Shown here in pieces: positions 1-7,859 of a stretch of 22,887 nucleotides of DNA. The DNA lies in contig DDXM01000026.1 in assembly GCA_002347485.1 (NCBI GenBank), forward strand, positions 15,169 to 38,055. Reading direction: 5' to 3'. Origin of the DNA: Anaerolineaceae bacterium UBA2260. Lineage in GTDB: Bacteria; Chloroflexota; Anaerolineae; Anaerolineales; Anaerolineaceae. A program made the translations under genes and the position numbers. Positions within the stretch are counted from its first letter, which is position 1. Every line of letters starts with the position of its first letter. The notes beneath the pieces were generated by a model that saw only the letters and a list, made by a program, of their open reading frames with translations, did no database searches and was not told the DNA's origin.

Positions 1-441
1 GGCCTGGTGGGGATGTGGAAGGCGTTCAACGAGATGGAAGCGCTGGGTTGGATCGATGCGCGCCGACCGCGTATGGTTTGCGTGCAGGCGGAAGGTTGCG
101 CGCCTGTGGTGAGAGCGTTTCATCAAGAGACGGAGCGGATCGAGCCGTGGGTGAACGCGGCGACCATCGCCCTGGGTCTGCGTGTGCCAGCGGTCTTCGC
201 TGATCGCCTGGTGCTGGGCTGCCTGCGCGAGAGTAACGGCATGGCAATCAGCGTGAGTGACCACGAAATTCAACTGGCTCAACAAGATCTCGCACTTTTG
301 GAAGGAATCCTGGCTGCGCCGGAAGGCGCGGCTACGCTGGCGGCACTATCTAAATTAATCAAAAGTGGGGATACCAAAGTGGATGAAAAAATCGTATTAT
401 TTAACACAGGATCAGGGCTCAAGTATTACACTGGAAAATAA
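1..441 (+). CDS. thrC: Threonine synthase, C-terminal part (5' end outside window)
   Basis: The frame is open from base 1, so the gene starts upstream of the window. About 146 C-terminal residues are visible. The segments GLVGMWKAFNEMEALGWI, VQAEGCAPVVRAF and APEGAATLAALSKL, and the end VVLFNTGSGLKY-like (here IVLFNTGSGLKYYTGK), are typical of the C-terminal half of fold-type II PLP-dependent threonine synthase. That enzyme converts O-phosphohomoserine to threonine in the cytoplasm. The PLP lysine and most of the active site lie outside the window. The stop codon TAA is at 439-441. The next gene, a histidine kinase, starts inside or just after this end in another frame. Family assignment is from motif recognition only; related PLP lyases such as cysteate synthase are a less likely alternative. 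Confidence 0.78.
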   Translation, partial: GLVGMWKAFNEMEALGWIDARRPRMVCVQAEGCAPVVRAFHQETERIEPWVNAATIALGLRVPAVFADRLVLGCLRESNGMAISVSDHEIQLAQQDLALLEGILAAPEGAATLAALSKLIKSGDTKVDEKIVLFNTGSGLKYYTGK

Positions 442-2023
442 GTTGGTGAACGAAGACCGTTCGTTTCTCGAAATTCTCTATAATGTCAGCCGTGAGTTGA
501 CTGGCAGCCTGGACCTGCACGAAGTATTGACGCGAGTGCTGGTGCTCTCTGCGCGCAACCTGGAGGCGGAACGCGCCAGCCTGATCGTTTTGGACACGGC
601 TGGAAAACCAATGGACGCGGTCGTGCTCTATCACGGTGAAGTGACTTCGACCGATCCGCAATTTATTGCCGACGTAATCCGGACAGGGCTGGCAGGCTGG
701 GTCAAGCTCAACCGGCTGCCCGCGCTCGTGACGGATACCCACAACGATGAGCGCTGGATCGATCTACCGTATGACGGGAAGGTGGTGAGCGATCCCAAAT
801 CGGCGTTATGCGTGCCTGTGATGATGAAGGATCAGCTCACCGGCATGTTGACGTTGGTGCATCCGCAGATCAATTACTTCAACGCCGGCCACCAAAAGCT
901 GCTGCAATCTATCACTGATATCGCCGGGATCGCTATTCATAACGCTTTGCTTTACCACGACCTTGAGCAGAATCGCAACCTGTACAGAGGACTGTTCGAG
1001 GGTGTTGCGGATCCGATATTCGTAACCTCCGTCGATGGACAGATCGAGGAGGTAAATAAGCGGGCGCTCGAGGTAAGCGGTTATTCCAGGCGGGAATTGC
1101 TAAAAATGAAGATTACCGATCTTGAAAATCGGGCGCAAAAAATCCTCGGCAGTGTCTCGGCGGAAAAAACCAGGGATTTCTTTAAGCGTTACGAATCAAG
1201 GCTGCTCTTGAAATCAAAAGATGAATTGCCTGTCGAGGTGCGCGTTTCGTGGAATGAAGTTTTCGACCGGAACTTTGTTTTGTGGGTTTTCAACGACATC
1301 AGTGAACAAAAGCAATTGGAGTTGATGCGGGAGTCAATGGCCGCAATGATCTATCACGATCTGAGATCGCCTTTGGCCAATATCATCTCCAGCCTGGAGC
1401 TGGTATCTGACGCAGTTTCACGTGATGAAGGTGGACAAACGGACCAATTGATGCAAATCGCTGAGCGTTCTTGCGCGCACATGCAACGACTGCTCAGTTC
1501 GCTGCTGGATGTCAATCGTCTTGAAACCGGGCAGGCAATCATAAAGCAACCCGGGGTAAACCTTTCTGTTTTGATCGATGAGGCGATTGAGATTATTTCC
1601 CCCCTGGTTTCCAGCCGCGAAATCGATTTGGAGAAACTCGTACCGGTGGATATTGATCCCATCGAAGTGGACGCGGATATGATCAAGCGAGTGCTTATAA
1701 ATCTGCTTGAAAATGCCGTTAAATATTCTCCTCTTTGCGGCCGTGTGACCGTCGGATTCAAGCCGGATGGTGAAAGCGTGCTGGTCTTCGTAGAAGATCA
1801 GGGTCCGGGGATCCCGGAAGCCGCGCGTGCGAGAATATTTATGAAATACGTGCGCCTGGATGCGGACCGCAGGTCAAAGGGATTGGGACTGGGGCTGGCC
1901 TTCTGCCGGCTCGCGCTGCAAGCTCACGGTGGTACAATCTGGGTTGAAAATAACACGCCGGTTGGTTCGCGGTTCGTTTTTCGGCTGCCGATCGGAGGTC
2001 AACAAAGAAGTGAAGAGGCATAA
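383..2023 (+). CDS. Soluble GAF-PAS sensor histidine kinase
   Basis: No membrane segments are visible, so this should be a cytoplasmic sensor kinase. The order is a GAF domain (about residues 30-190), a PAS domain (about 200-312, with DPIFVTSVDGQIEEVNKRA), a dimerisation/phosphoacceptor helix with IYHDLRSPLANI (His about 325), and an HATPase_c domain with N-box NLLENAVKYSP (Asn about 444), EDQGPGIP and GLGLGLAFCRLALQAHGG. All catalytic boxes are present. The start is uncertain. ATG 383 overlaps thrC by 59 bases; GTG 365 is longer; TTG 443 or GTG 446, after a GGAAAA stretch at 433-438, would nearly remove the overlap, and recognisable homology begins there (NEDRSFLEIL). No response regulator is adjacent, so the partner is unknown. 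The stop lies 2 bases before the next ATG. Confidence 0.88.
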   Translation: MKKSYYLTQDQGSSITLENKLVNEDRSFLEILYNVSRELTGSLDLHEVLTRVLVLSARNLEAERASLIVLDTAGKPMDAVVLYHGEVTSTDPQFIADVIRTGLAGWVKLNRLPALVTDTHNDERWIDLPYDGKVVSDPKSALCVPVMMKDQLTGMLTLVHPQINYFNAGHQKLLQSITDIAGIAIHNALLYHDLEQNRNLYRGLFEGVADPIFVTSVDGQIEEVNKRALEVSGYSRRELLKMKITDLENRAQKILGSVSAEKTRDFFKRYESRLLLKSKDELPVEVRVSWNEVFDRNFVLWVFNDISEQKQLELMRESMAAMIYHDLRSPLANIISSLELVSDAVSRDEGGQTDQLMQIAERSCAHMQRLLSSLLDVNRLETGQAIIKQPGVNLSVLIDEAIEIISPLVSSREIDLEKLVPVDIDPIEVDADMIKRVLINLLENAVKYSPLCGRVTVGFKPDGESVLVFVEDQGPGIPEAARARIFMKYVRLDADRRSKGLGLGLAFCRLALQAHGGTIWVENNTPVGSRFVFRLPIGGQQRSEEA

Positions 2024-2025
2024 TC

Positions 2026-2886
2026 ATGCAGGAAATTGCGCCGAAGATATTTATTGAAACCGATTACCCCGGGGTTGTGTTGGGCATTCTGAATTGGGCG
2101 CGCGGCCCGGTTTTGATCGATTCGCCATTTCGACCGGATGATATTCGCGTCTGGCGGGCGTCGGTGCAAAAAATGGGGGATGGGCCGGAATGCCTGCTGA
2201 TAAACCTGGATGACCATTACGACCGCACCCTCGGCTCACGGCAGATCGATTGCACCGTGCTGGGTCATGAAAAACTCCCGCAGCTATTGCGAGACCGGCC
2301 GGTCAATATCAAACCCCAGGGGATCGAAACTGGAGCGGATTGGGAACTTCACAGCCCCCCAGGGAACATCCGTTGGAGCTCGCCGGAGATCACCTTTAAT
2401 GAACACATGGAGGTGCATTGTGAAAAAAATACCCTCCTGCTGGATTACCGCCCCGGTCCTTCGTCAGCGGCGATCTGGGCAACACTACCTGCGGAAAAGA
2501 TCGTGTTCGTGGGAGACGCGGTAATACCTGGGGCAGTCCCCTTCCTCGCCAACGCGGATATCCCGCAATGGATCGCAATGATTGAGCAGTTGTTAAAGCC
2601 TGAATACAAGAATTTCCTTATTGTCTCCAGTCGCGGAGGGGTGGTTGCTGCCAGCGAAGTCAAAGATCAGGTCAAGACGCTCACAAAAATCGCCAAACAT
2701 GTGGAAAAATTGATCAATAAACCGCTGCGCAATGAAGAAATCCAAAAGACCGCCAACCGGATCCTGAATGACTGCGACGTGCCCTCCTCCCGCGAGATAC
2801 AGAATCTGCAACGAGCGCGTTACGGGTTGACGCAGTATCTCAGGCGTTTTGTGGGACCACAGCCTGAGCAGATCGCCGCGTTCTAG
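2026..2886 (+). CDS. MBL-fold-like protein with degenerate metal site
   Basis: 286 residues. It starts 2 bases after the kinase stop, with a GAAGAGG ribosome-binding stretch just upstream, so translation is probably coupled. The N-terminal strand pattern GVVLGILNWARGPVLIDSPF and the later FVGDAVIPGAVPFLANADIPQW match the metallo-beta-lactamase fold. The usual HxHxDH motif is replaced by D62-x-H64-x-D66-R67 (INLDDHYDRTLG), and the GHTxG-like histidine motif is replaced by PGPSSA. The Asp of GDAV is kept. Metal binding is therefore reduced, altered or lost. The C-terminal ~90 residues look helical and charged. Close neighbourhood with the kinase suggests a sensory or signalling role, but that is inference. 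No substrate can be named. Confidence 0.7.
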   Translation: MQEIAPKIFIETDYPGVVLGILNWARGPVLIDSPFRPDDIRVWRASVQKMGDGPECLLINLDDHYDRTLGSRQIDCTVLGHEKLPQLLRDRPVNIKPQGIETGADWELHSPPGNIRWSSPEITFNEHMEVHCEKNTLLLDYRPGPSSAAIWATLPAEKIVFVGDAVIPGAVPFLANADIPQWIAMIEQLLKPEYKNFLIVSSRGGVVAASEVKDQVKTLTKIAKHVEKLINKPLRNEEIQKTANRILNDCDVPSSREIQNLQRARYGLTQYLRRFVGPQPEQIAAF

Positions 2887-2909
2887 CGTTTCAGTTTTCA
2901 AAATTTACT

Positions 2910-3587
2910 ATGCAAATCACTGCGGATCATGCACTCATTAAGGCGGTTCTCGATGAGTTGAACAGGGTTTATGGTTACCCGGTCTGGCGGGATCCCCTGC
3001 CAGCGATCGACGAACTGGTATCCACCATCCTTTCTCAGAATACGAATGACGTCAATCGCGACCGAGCGTTTCACGCGCTGCGCAACCGCTTTCCAACCTG
3101 GGAAGAGGTGATGGAAGCCCCGGAAGAAGAGATCATCAACACTGTACGCGTCGCCGGACTGGCCAACCAGAAGGGGCCGCGCATCAAGGCTGTGCTGCAA
3201 CAGATCCATGCGGAAGTGGGTTCGTTTGACCTGACCTTCCTGGCGGATATGCCATTGGAGGAAGCGCGTGATTGGCTGTTGCGCTTTAAAGGGATTGGCC
3301 GTAAGACCGCCGCGATCGTTCTCCAATTTGCGCTCGGCCGTCCGGCTTTCCCTGTCGATACCCACATTTACCGGGTCAGTGGACGGCTGGGGGTGCGTCC
3401 GTTGAGCATGGATGTTGAGAAGACCCACCAGCTGATGGAGGAATTGATCGAGCCGACGGATTATTACACCGGCCATCTCAACTTGATCCGTTTGGGGCGC
3501 GAAACCTGCCACCCGCGCAAGCCTGATTGTCCCTCCTGCCCGGTGCGCGTGTTATGCCGCTATCCTGAAAAGACAACTGGCGAATGA
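2910..3587 (+). CDS. nth: Endonuclease III-type DNA glycosylase (HhH-GPD, 4Fe-4S)
   Basis: 225 residues, the usual length for endonuclease III. The helix-hairpin-helix FKGIGRKTAAIV carries the catalytic lysine (about K132). The catalytic aspartate lies 18 residues later in PVDTHIYRV (about D150), the same spacing as in E. coli Nth. The C terminus has the iron-sulphur loop C-x6-C-x2-C-x5-C in CHPRKPDCPSCPVRVLC. Such enzymes excise oxidised pyrimidines and nick the abasic site in base excision repair. The N-terminal half (WRDPLPAIDELVSTILSQNTND) resembles the broader Nth-like family found in archaea and Chloroflexi, so substrate range may differ from E. coli Nth. The gap to the preceding gene is 23 bases. 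Confidence 0.9.
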   Translation: MQITADHALIKAVLDELNRVYGYPVWRDPLPAIDELVSTILSQNTNDVNRDRAFHALRNRFPTWEEVMEAPEEEIINTVRVAGLANQKGPRIKAVLQQIHAEVGSFDLTFLADMPLEEARDWLLRFKGIGRKTAAIVLQFALGRPAFPVDTHIYRVSGRLGVRPLSMDVEKTHQLMEELIEPTDYYTGHLNLIRLGRETCHPRKPDCPSCPVRVLCRYPEKTTGE

Positions 3588-3609
3588 TTTAACATTTAGG
3601 GGTATTACG

Positions 3610-4206
3610 ATGACAGAACTTTGGCTCGTCCGTCACGGGCAAACGGATTGGAACCTCAAAGGGATCTACCAGGGGCAGAGCGACATCCCGTTGAATGAAA
3701 CCGGCATCGAACAGGCGCGCAAACTGGCGGGTGAATTATCAGGTACTGAATTCCAGGGGATCTATTCAAGCGACTTGATCCGCGCCAGGCAAACAGCTGA
3801 TATCATCGCCGCGGAACTTGGAATACCGGTAACCTTGGATGCCCGCTTGCGTGAGATCAACCAGGGAATCTGGGAAGGCAAGACGATCGAATACGTGAAG
3901 AACACGTACCAGCCGGATTTTAGCCGCAACCCGAAATACATCACCACGCCGCGGGCGGAAGGCGCGGAGTCTCTCGCCGAGGTGATCGTGCGCATGGTGG
4001 AAGCTGCCAATGAATATTACTTGGCGCATCCCGAAGGGCGAATCCTCCTCGCGACACACGGCTTGTCCGCAGCGGCGCTTTACGGCGTGGTGCAGGGGAT
4101 CGACCTGGTGGATGTGGTGCGATATATCCCGGAAAATGGGCAGCCCATGGTGATCCATCTTTCGCGACCTGTCGAATTACCGGACTTTTCAAAAATGCAG
4201 GGATAG
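3610..4206 (+). CDS. Histidine phosphatase family protein (phosphoglycerate mutase-like)
   Basis: 198 residues with the family signature LVRHGQTDWN at the N terminus (phospho-acceptor His in RHG), then SDLIRARQTADIIA and the second catalytic His in ATHGLSAAALYGVV. This is a branch-1 histidine phosphatase. Members include cofactor-dependent phosphoglycerate mutase, alpha-ribazole phosphatase (CobC) and broad-specificity phosphatases. The ~200-residue length favours a phosphatase over dPGM. No cobalamin genes are nearby to support CobC, so the substrate is left open. A GGGG ribosome-binding stretch lies about 8 bases before ATG 3610. It follows the glycosylase gene by 22 bases, so co-transcription is likely. 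Confidence 0.88.
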   Translation: MTELWLVRHGQTDWNLKGIYQGQSDIPLNETGIEQARKLAGELSGTEFQGIYSSDLIRARQTADIIAAELGIPVTLDARLREINQGIWEGKTIEYVKNTYQPDFSRNPKYITTPRAEGAESLAEVIVRMVEAANEYYLAHPEGRILLATHGLSAAALYGVVQGIDLVDVVRYIPENGQPMVIHLSRPVELPDFSKMQG

Positions 4207-4225
4207 AACGAATTTCCTAAAACTC

Positions 4226-4254
4226 TTGACTTAATAGAATTATTGTTCTATAAT
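4226..4254 (+). promoter_or_regulatory. Near-consensus sigma70-type promoter with internal inverted repeat
   Basis: TTGACT (4226-4231) and TATAAT (4249-4254) are separated by exactly 17 bases. An inverted repeat ATAGAA (4234-4239) / TTCTAT (4246-4251), with a 6-base spacer, sits between the two boxes and overlaps the -10. That is a plausible operator position. It drives the membrane-protein gene starting at 4299, giving a leader of about 38 bases. Confidence 0.72.
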
Positions 4255-4298
4255 GGGACTGTTCGAGCATATTGGAACCCCTATCAAGGAGAACAGTC

Positions 4299-5003
4299 AT
4301 GAATCTAACCGCCACTCGCACCAGCATCGGTAACCCGTTTCAGAGCCTGAAGAAGACGCAGATCAGCTCAGCGGGTGTTTACAGCGCGATCATTGTCTTC
4401 GCGCTCATCGCTTTCGAGGCAGTCAATTACAGCACCACGGCATTCGCGCTTAAGGACCTGCTGGGAAATCTAAAATTCCTTGGCATTCGCTGGTCCACGC
4501 TGCTCGCGCTGGCGTTTTGCAGCCTCGATTTTGCCGGCATCGCCCGCCTGATCACGCAGAAGGAACGCAGCCGTGAGGACAGGGATTCCTGGTTCCTCTT
4601 CGGTGCGTGGCTGATGGCAGCCACCTTCAATGCCGCGCTCACCTGGTGGGGAATGTCCATCGCCATCGCCAACCATTCACTGCGCAGCGCCGAAGTGGTC
4701 AGCACTCAACAGCTCACCACCATCGTGCCGGTGCTGGTTGCTATCATGGTGTGGGTCATCCGCATCCTGATCATCGGGTCGCTCACCTCCTCGCTGGAGA
4801 AGAAGACTCGCGCCAACCAGGCAACTCAGCAGCAGAGGCATCCTGCGTCAGCGGCTGGTTTTCCGCTCAACACCCGCACGGCTGGGGGGTATAACAGACC
4901 ACAATCGACCGCTCCAGTTTCGCGGATGGCAAACAGCCGCGGTCCAGCAGTCTCGATGGCCAAGCCGGCGGGGAACAATTCTCGCCAACCCCCCAATGCA
5001 TAA
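4299..5003 (+). CDS. Four-helix membrane protein of unknown function
   Basis: 234 residues. The start is ATG 4299, because AAGGAG (4286-4291) lies 7 bases upstream. Four hydrophobic stretches are visible: about 27-48 (IIVFALIAFEAV), 61-82 (LLALAFCSLDFAGIA), 93-115 (FLFGAWLMAATFNAALTWWG) and 136-160 (VPVLVAIMVWVIRILIIGSL). They are followed by a ~70-residue hydrophilic tail rich in Gln, Ser, Pro, Arg and Asn, probably disordered. I do not recognise the family. The gene is monocistronic, with a strong upstream promoter and a hairpin downstream, so it is probably well expressed on its own. Possible roles such as scaffold or stress membrane protein are speculation. Confidence 0.72.
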   Translation: MNLTATRTSIGNPFQSLKKTQISSAGVYSAIIVFALIAFEAVNYSTTAFALKDLLGNLKFLGIRWSTLLALAFCSLDFAGIARLITQKERSREDRDSWFLFGAWLMAATFNAALTWWGMSIAIANHSLRSAEVVSTQQLTTIVPVLVAIMVWVIRILIIGSLTSSLEKKTRANQATQQQRHPASAAGFPLNTRTAGGYNRPQSTAPVSRMANSRGPAVSMAKPAGNNSRQPPNA

Positions 5004-5059
5004 TGATTTTATGGAAGCTGAATCTCACAGGTAGCGCTTTTTACAACCCATCTTACGCT

Positions 5060-5089
5060 CAAACGCCCGGTATTAATGCCGGGTGTTTG
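5060..5089 (+). terminator. Long hairpin, probable terminator of the membrane-protein gene
   Basis: Arms 5060-5071 (CAAACGCCCGGT) and 5078-5089 (GCCGGGTGTTTG) pair over 12 positions with two G-T wobbles, around a 6-base loop ATTAAT. The following sequence has no clean T-run, so factor-independent termination would be weak. The stem may instead protect the 3' end of the transcript. Confidence 0.5.
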
Positions 5090-5118
5090 CGTTCCAGGCG
5101 TCTGACACACATTTGGCG

Positions 5119-5146
5119 TTCTGAGGGGGATAAAGCGGGTTATAAT
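5119..5146 (+). promoter_or_regulatory. Promoter of the ribonuclease D gene (possible leaderless start)
   Basis: A perfect -10 TATAAT lies at 5141-5146, with a poor -35 (TTCTGA, 5119-5124) at a 16-base spacing. Transcription would begin around 5153, at or next to the ATG at 5154. No ribosome-binding sequence is visible before either candidate start. Confidence 0.5.
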
Positions 5147-5153
5147 TTCCATA

Positions 5154-6311
5154 ATGTTAGCGTTGCCAATGAAGGATCCGGTATGGATCGCAACACCCCA
5201 GCACCTGCTCGCGATGGTCGAGGAGATTTCAAATGAACCAGTTGTCGCTGTCGATACCGAGTCCAATAGCCTGTACGTATACCGTGAACGCGTTTGCCTG
5301 GTGCAGATATCTACGCCCAGAACGGATTACCTGGTTGATCCCCTCGCGATCAATGATCTGACCCCGCTGGCGCAGTTTTTTGCTGATAACTCACGGCAAA
5401 AGATCTTTCACGCCGCTGAATACGACGTGATCTGTTTAAAACGGGATTATGGATTCGAGTTCCACAATATTTTTGACACTATGATCGCCGCACGCATTCT
5501 GGGCGAAACTCAGGTGGGATTGGGCTCTCTGCTTCAAATCAACTTTTCCATCAAGCTCGATAAACGTTTCCAACGCGCTGATTGGGGAAAGAGGCCGCTT
5601 TCACAGGCTATGCTCGATTATGCGCGCATGGACACACATTTCCTGTTCGATCTGAAACTGTTACTGGAAGCTAAGTTGAGCGAGAAGAATTTGTTGGAAC
5701 TGGCGCGCGAGGATTTCAACCTGGTTTGCGCGACAAACCCGACCGAACCGGAACCCAACGGTAAATCCTGTTGGAAAGTGAGTGGGAATGCCCGTTTATC
5801 CCCGCGCGAAAGTGCGATATTACATTCCTTGTGCGCTTACCGTGATATGTACGCGCGCAAGGTCGATCTGCCGCATTTCAAGGTGATGTCGAATGACCTT
5901 CTGGTGGAGATCACCCGGGCGAACCCCGGAACACTTGAGGAAATGAAAGATGTGGCAGGGATGAGCGAGAATGTCTATAAACGACACGCTGATGGTTTAC
6001 TGAAAGCTGTTTTGGCAGGTAACTCCGCACCGCCGCTTAAACGGGAACGCACAACGCGCCCTGATCCGGCGACACTCAAACGCCTTAACGCCTTGCATGA
6101 ATGGCGCAAGGAACAGGGAAAGAAACTGGAGGTCGAATCGGACGTGGTGCTGCCGCGGGAGATCATGGAAAAGATCGCAACCCGCAACCCGGCCAATTTG
6201 TCGGAATTGAAATCCATTATGCAAAAAATCCCCTGGCGGTTTACGCGTTATGGAAGCGCGATTCTTGCCGTCACTCACGCGAAAGGATCAACTCATGAAA
6301 CTATCATTTAA
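5154..6311 (+). CDS. rnd: Ribonuclease D (DEDDy 3'-5' exoribonuclease with two HRDC domains)
   Basis: 385 residues. The exonuclease motifs are in order: Exo I VAVDTESNSL (D34, E36), Exo II FHAAEYDVICLKRDYG, and Exo III YARMDTHFLFDL with the DEDDy tyrosine. Two HRDC-like helical domains follow (about 215-285 with PHFKVMSNDLLVEIT, and about 300-375 with LPREIMEKIATRNP), as in E. coli RNase D, which trims tRNA and other small RNA 3' ends. Two starts are possible: ATG 5154, used here, and ATG 5169 (MKDPVWIATP). Neither has a Shine-Dalgarno sequence. The gene ends 17 bases inside the downstream MBL nuclease gene, so the two are probably co-transcribed. Together they form a plausible RNA-processing pair. 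Confidence 0.9.
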   Translation: MLALPMKDPVWIATPQHLLAMVEEISNEPVVAVDTESNSLYVYRERVCLVQISTPRTDYLVDPLAINDLTPLAQFFADNSRQKIFHAAEYDVICLKRDYGFEFHNIFDTMIAARILGETQVGLGSLLQINFSIKLDKRFQRADWGKRPLSQAMLDYARMDTHFLFDLKLLLEAKLSEKNLLELAREDFNLVCATNPTEPEPNGKSCWKVSGNARLSPRESAILHSLCAYRDMYARKVDLPHFKVMSNDLLVEITRANPGTLEEMKDVAGMSENVYKRHADGLLKAVLAGNSAPPLKRERTTRPDPATLKRLNALHEWRKEQGKKLEVESDVVLPREIMEKIATRNPANLSELKSIMQKIPWRFTRYGSAILAVTHAKGSTHETII

Positions 6312-7689
6312 CGGCGCTGCCCGTACGGTAACCGGTTCTCAACACCTGGTTGAGGTCAATGGACACAGGTTGTTGCTGGACTGCGGGCTTTTCCAGGGTA
6401 AGCGCGCGGATACGTACGCGCGCAACCAGCATTTTGTGTTCGATCCGCGCTCTATTGACGCGGTGCTTCTTTCACACGCGCACATTGATCACAGCGGCAA
6501 CCTGCCCAACCTGGTAAAAAGCGGCTTCAGCGGGCCTATTTACGCTACACCGCCAACAGCCACCCTGGGTGAGGTTATGTTGATGGATTCCGCTCACATC
6601 CACGAAGCGGATGCGGAATATGTAAACAAGAAGCGCAGCCGTCGCGGCGAGCCGCCGGTAGAACCACTTTACACGCAGCAGGATGCCGCCGCGGCGATCG
6701 ACCTTTATTACCCGGTGAACTATGGCAATGCTTTCTCGCCAGTTCCCGGCGTTACGGTTACCTTCCACGATGCGGGACACATCCTGGGATCTGCTGGCAT
6801 CCGCCTGGATATTGAGGAGAATAACAGCCACAAGAGCCTGTGGTTTTCAGGGGATATCGGCCGACCGGCGCTGCCGTTGATTGGAGATCCTGTTTTCCCT
6901 AGTGATGTGGATTATCTAATGATGGAGTGCACCTACGGTGACATGGAACACTTCAGTGTGGAGCAGGCGTTCGAAAGCTTCAAACAGGTGGTAAAAAGGA
7001 CATTTGAACGCGGGGGTAAGGTGATCATTCCCGCTTTCGCTGTCGGACGCACACAAGAAATCGTGTATTTCCTCAACCGGCTCATCTCTACCGGAGATAT
7101 TCCGCGTGTGCCCGTTTACGTCGACAGTCCGTTGGCGGTGGCAGCTTCTCAGATCTTTACCCAGTACCCCGAATATTTTGACCGGGAAACCAACCAGTTC
7201 ATCCGCGAACACCACCACCAAGCGCTGGATTTTGAGGGATTGACTTACATCAGTTCCGTCGAAGAATCCAAAGCCTTAAACGATAAAAAAGGTCCGATGG
7301 TCATCATCTCGGCTTCAGGGATGGCAGAAGCGGGGCGCATTCTGCATCATCTGCGGAACAATATTGAAAATCCGCGCAATACAGTGCTCATCGTTGGCTG
7401 GCAAGCGCCCAACACTCTGGGCAGGCGGTTGACGGAAGACGTCAAGGAAGTGCGTATTTTCGGGCAGCTGCACGACCTGCGCGCTGAAGTGGTCAGCATC
7501 AATGGGCTTTCAGCGCACGCGAGTCAGAACAGACTTCTGGAGTATGCGTCAGCAGTGAAGGACAGGGTGAAAAAGATCTTCCTGGTGCATGGTGAAGAGG
7601 ATGCAGCGGGGATCTTCATGGGCAAGCTGAGAGACCTGGGGTTTGGGGATGTCTCTTATCCGCAGCTGAACGATATCGCGGAGTTATAA
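6295..7689 (+). CDS. MBL-fold beta-CASP nuclease (RNA-processing exonuclease family)
   Basis: 464 residues. The start is ATG 6295, supported by AAAGGA (6282-6287) 7 bases upstream. The metal-binding motif SHAHIDHSG (H61-x-H63-x-D65-H66), DAGHILGSA and FSGDIGRP are intact. The beta-CASP motifs follow: MMECTYGD, IPAFAVGRTQEIVYFL, VDSPLAVAA, ISASGMAEAGRILHHL. The RMMBL motif is LSAHASQNRLLEY, with LVHGEE near the C terminus. This matches the CPSF73-like, YSH1/RNA-specificity-factor group of bacterial and archaeal ribonucleases. KH domains of the archaeal form are absent. It overlaps rnd by 17 bases, and the tRNA-Ser gene follows. A role in mRNA or tRNA 3' processing or decay is inferred from the family. 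Confidence 0.9.
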   Translation: MKLSFNGAARTVTGSQHLVEVNGHRLLLDCGLFQGKRADTYARNQHFVFDPRSIDAVLLSHAHIDHSGNLPNLVKSGFSGPIYATPPTATLGEVMLMDSAHIHEADAEYVNKKRSRRGEPPVEPLYTQQDAAAAIDLYYPVNYGNAFSPVPGVTVTFHDAGHILGSAGIRLDIEENNSHKSLWFSGDIGRPALPLIGDPVFPSDVDYLMMECTYGDMEHFSVEQAFESFKQVVKRTFERGGKVIIPAFAVGRTQEIVYFLNRLISTGDIPRVPVYVDSPLAVAASQIFTQYPEYFDRETNQFIREHHHQALDFEGLTYISSVEESKALNDKKGPMVIISASGMAEAGRILHHLRNNIENPRNTVLIVGWQAPNTLGRRLTEDVKEVRIFGQLHDLRAEVVSINGLSAHASQNRLLEYASAVKDRVKKIFLVHGEEDAAGIFMGKLRDLGFGDVSYPQLNDIAEL

Positions 7690-7700
7690 AAGAATTCGGG

Positions 7701-7706
7701 TATAAT
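7701..7706 (+). promoter_or_regulatory. -10 element of the tRNA-Ser gene
   Basis: TATAAT at 7701-7706 is preceded by a G-rich stretch. The mature tRNA starts 11 bases later, giving a 5' leader of only a few bases. No convincing -35 is visible at the usual distance. Confidence 0.5.
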
Positions 7707-7716
7707 TCCTCGCGCT

Positions 7717-7804
7717 GGAGAGGTGCCGGAGTGGTTGAACGGGGCGGTCTCGAAAACCGTTATGGCTCTCGTGGTCATCGTGGGTTCGAATCCCACCCTC
7801 TCCG
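7717..7804 (+). tRNA. tRNA-Ser (anticodon CGA)
   Basis: The acceptor arms GGAGAGG (7717-7723) and CCTCTCC (7797-7803) pair perfectly, with discriminator G at 7804. The anticodon loop CTCGAAA gives anticodon CGA, which reads UCG (serine). The T arm is GTGGG / CCCAC around TTCGAAT. The 88-base length and long variable arm are typical of class II tRNA-Ser. The genome continues GCCT, so the CCA end is not encoded and must be added. Confidence 0.96.
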
Positions 7805-7859
7805 CCTGTAGATTCAAGGACTTATAAACCGCAGTCATTTTAAATTTCCAATCTTCTCG

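Noticed and set aside
2898..3512. 204-residue minus-strand ORF opposite the endonuclease III gene
   Set aside because: The plus frame has all catalytic and iron-sulphur motifs; the minus frame has none.
4206..4265. GAACG and GTTCG near the 4226 promoter as a LexA-type box
   Set aside because: The two halves are about 50 bases apart, far from any LexA operator spacing.
5003..5236. 77-residue ORF between the membrane-protein gene and rnd
   Set aside because: It crosses the terminator hairpin and the rnd promoter and has no conserved features.
7656..7838. 60-residue minus-strand ORF with VGFEPTMTTRAITVFETAPFNHSGTSP
   Set aside because: It is the antisense of the tRNA-Ser gene. This is a well-known spurious translation product, not a protein gene.
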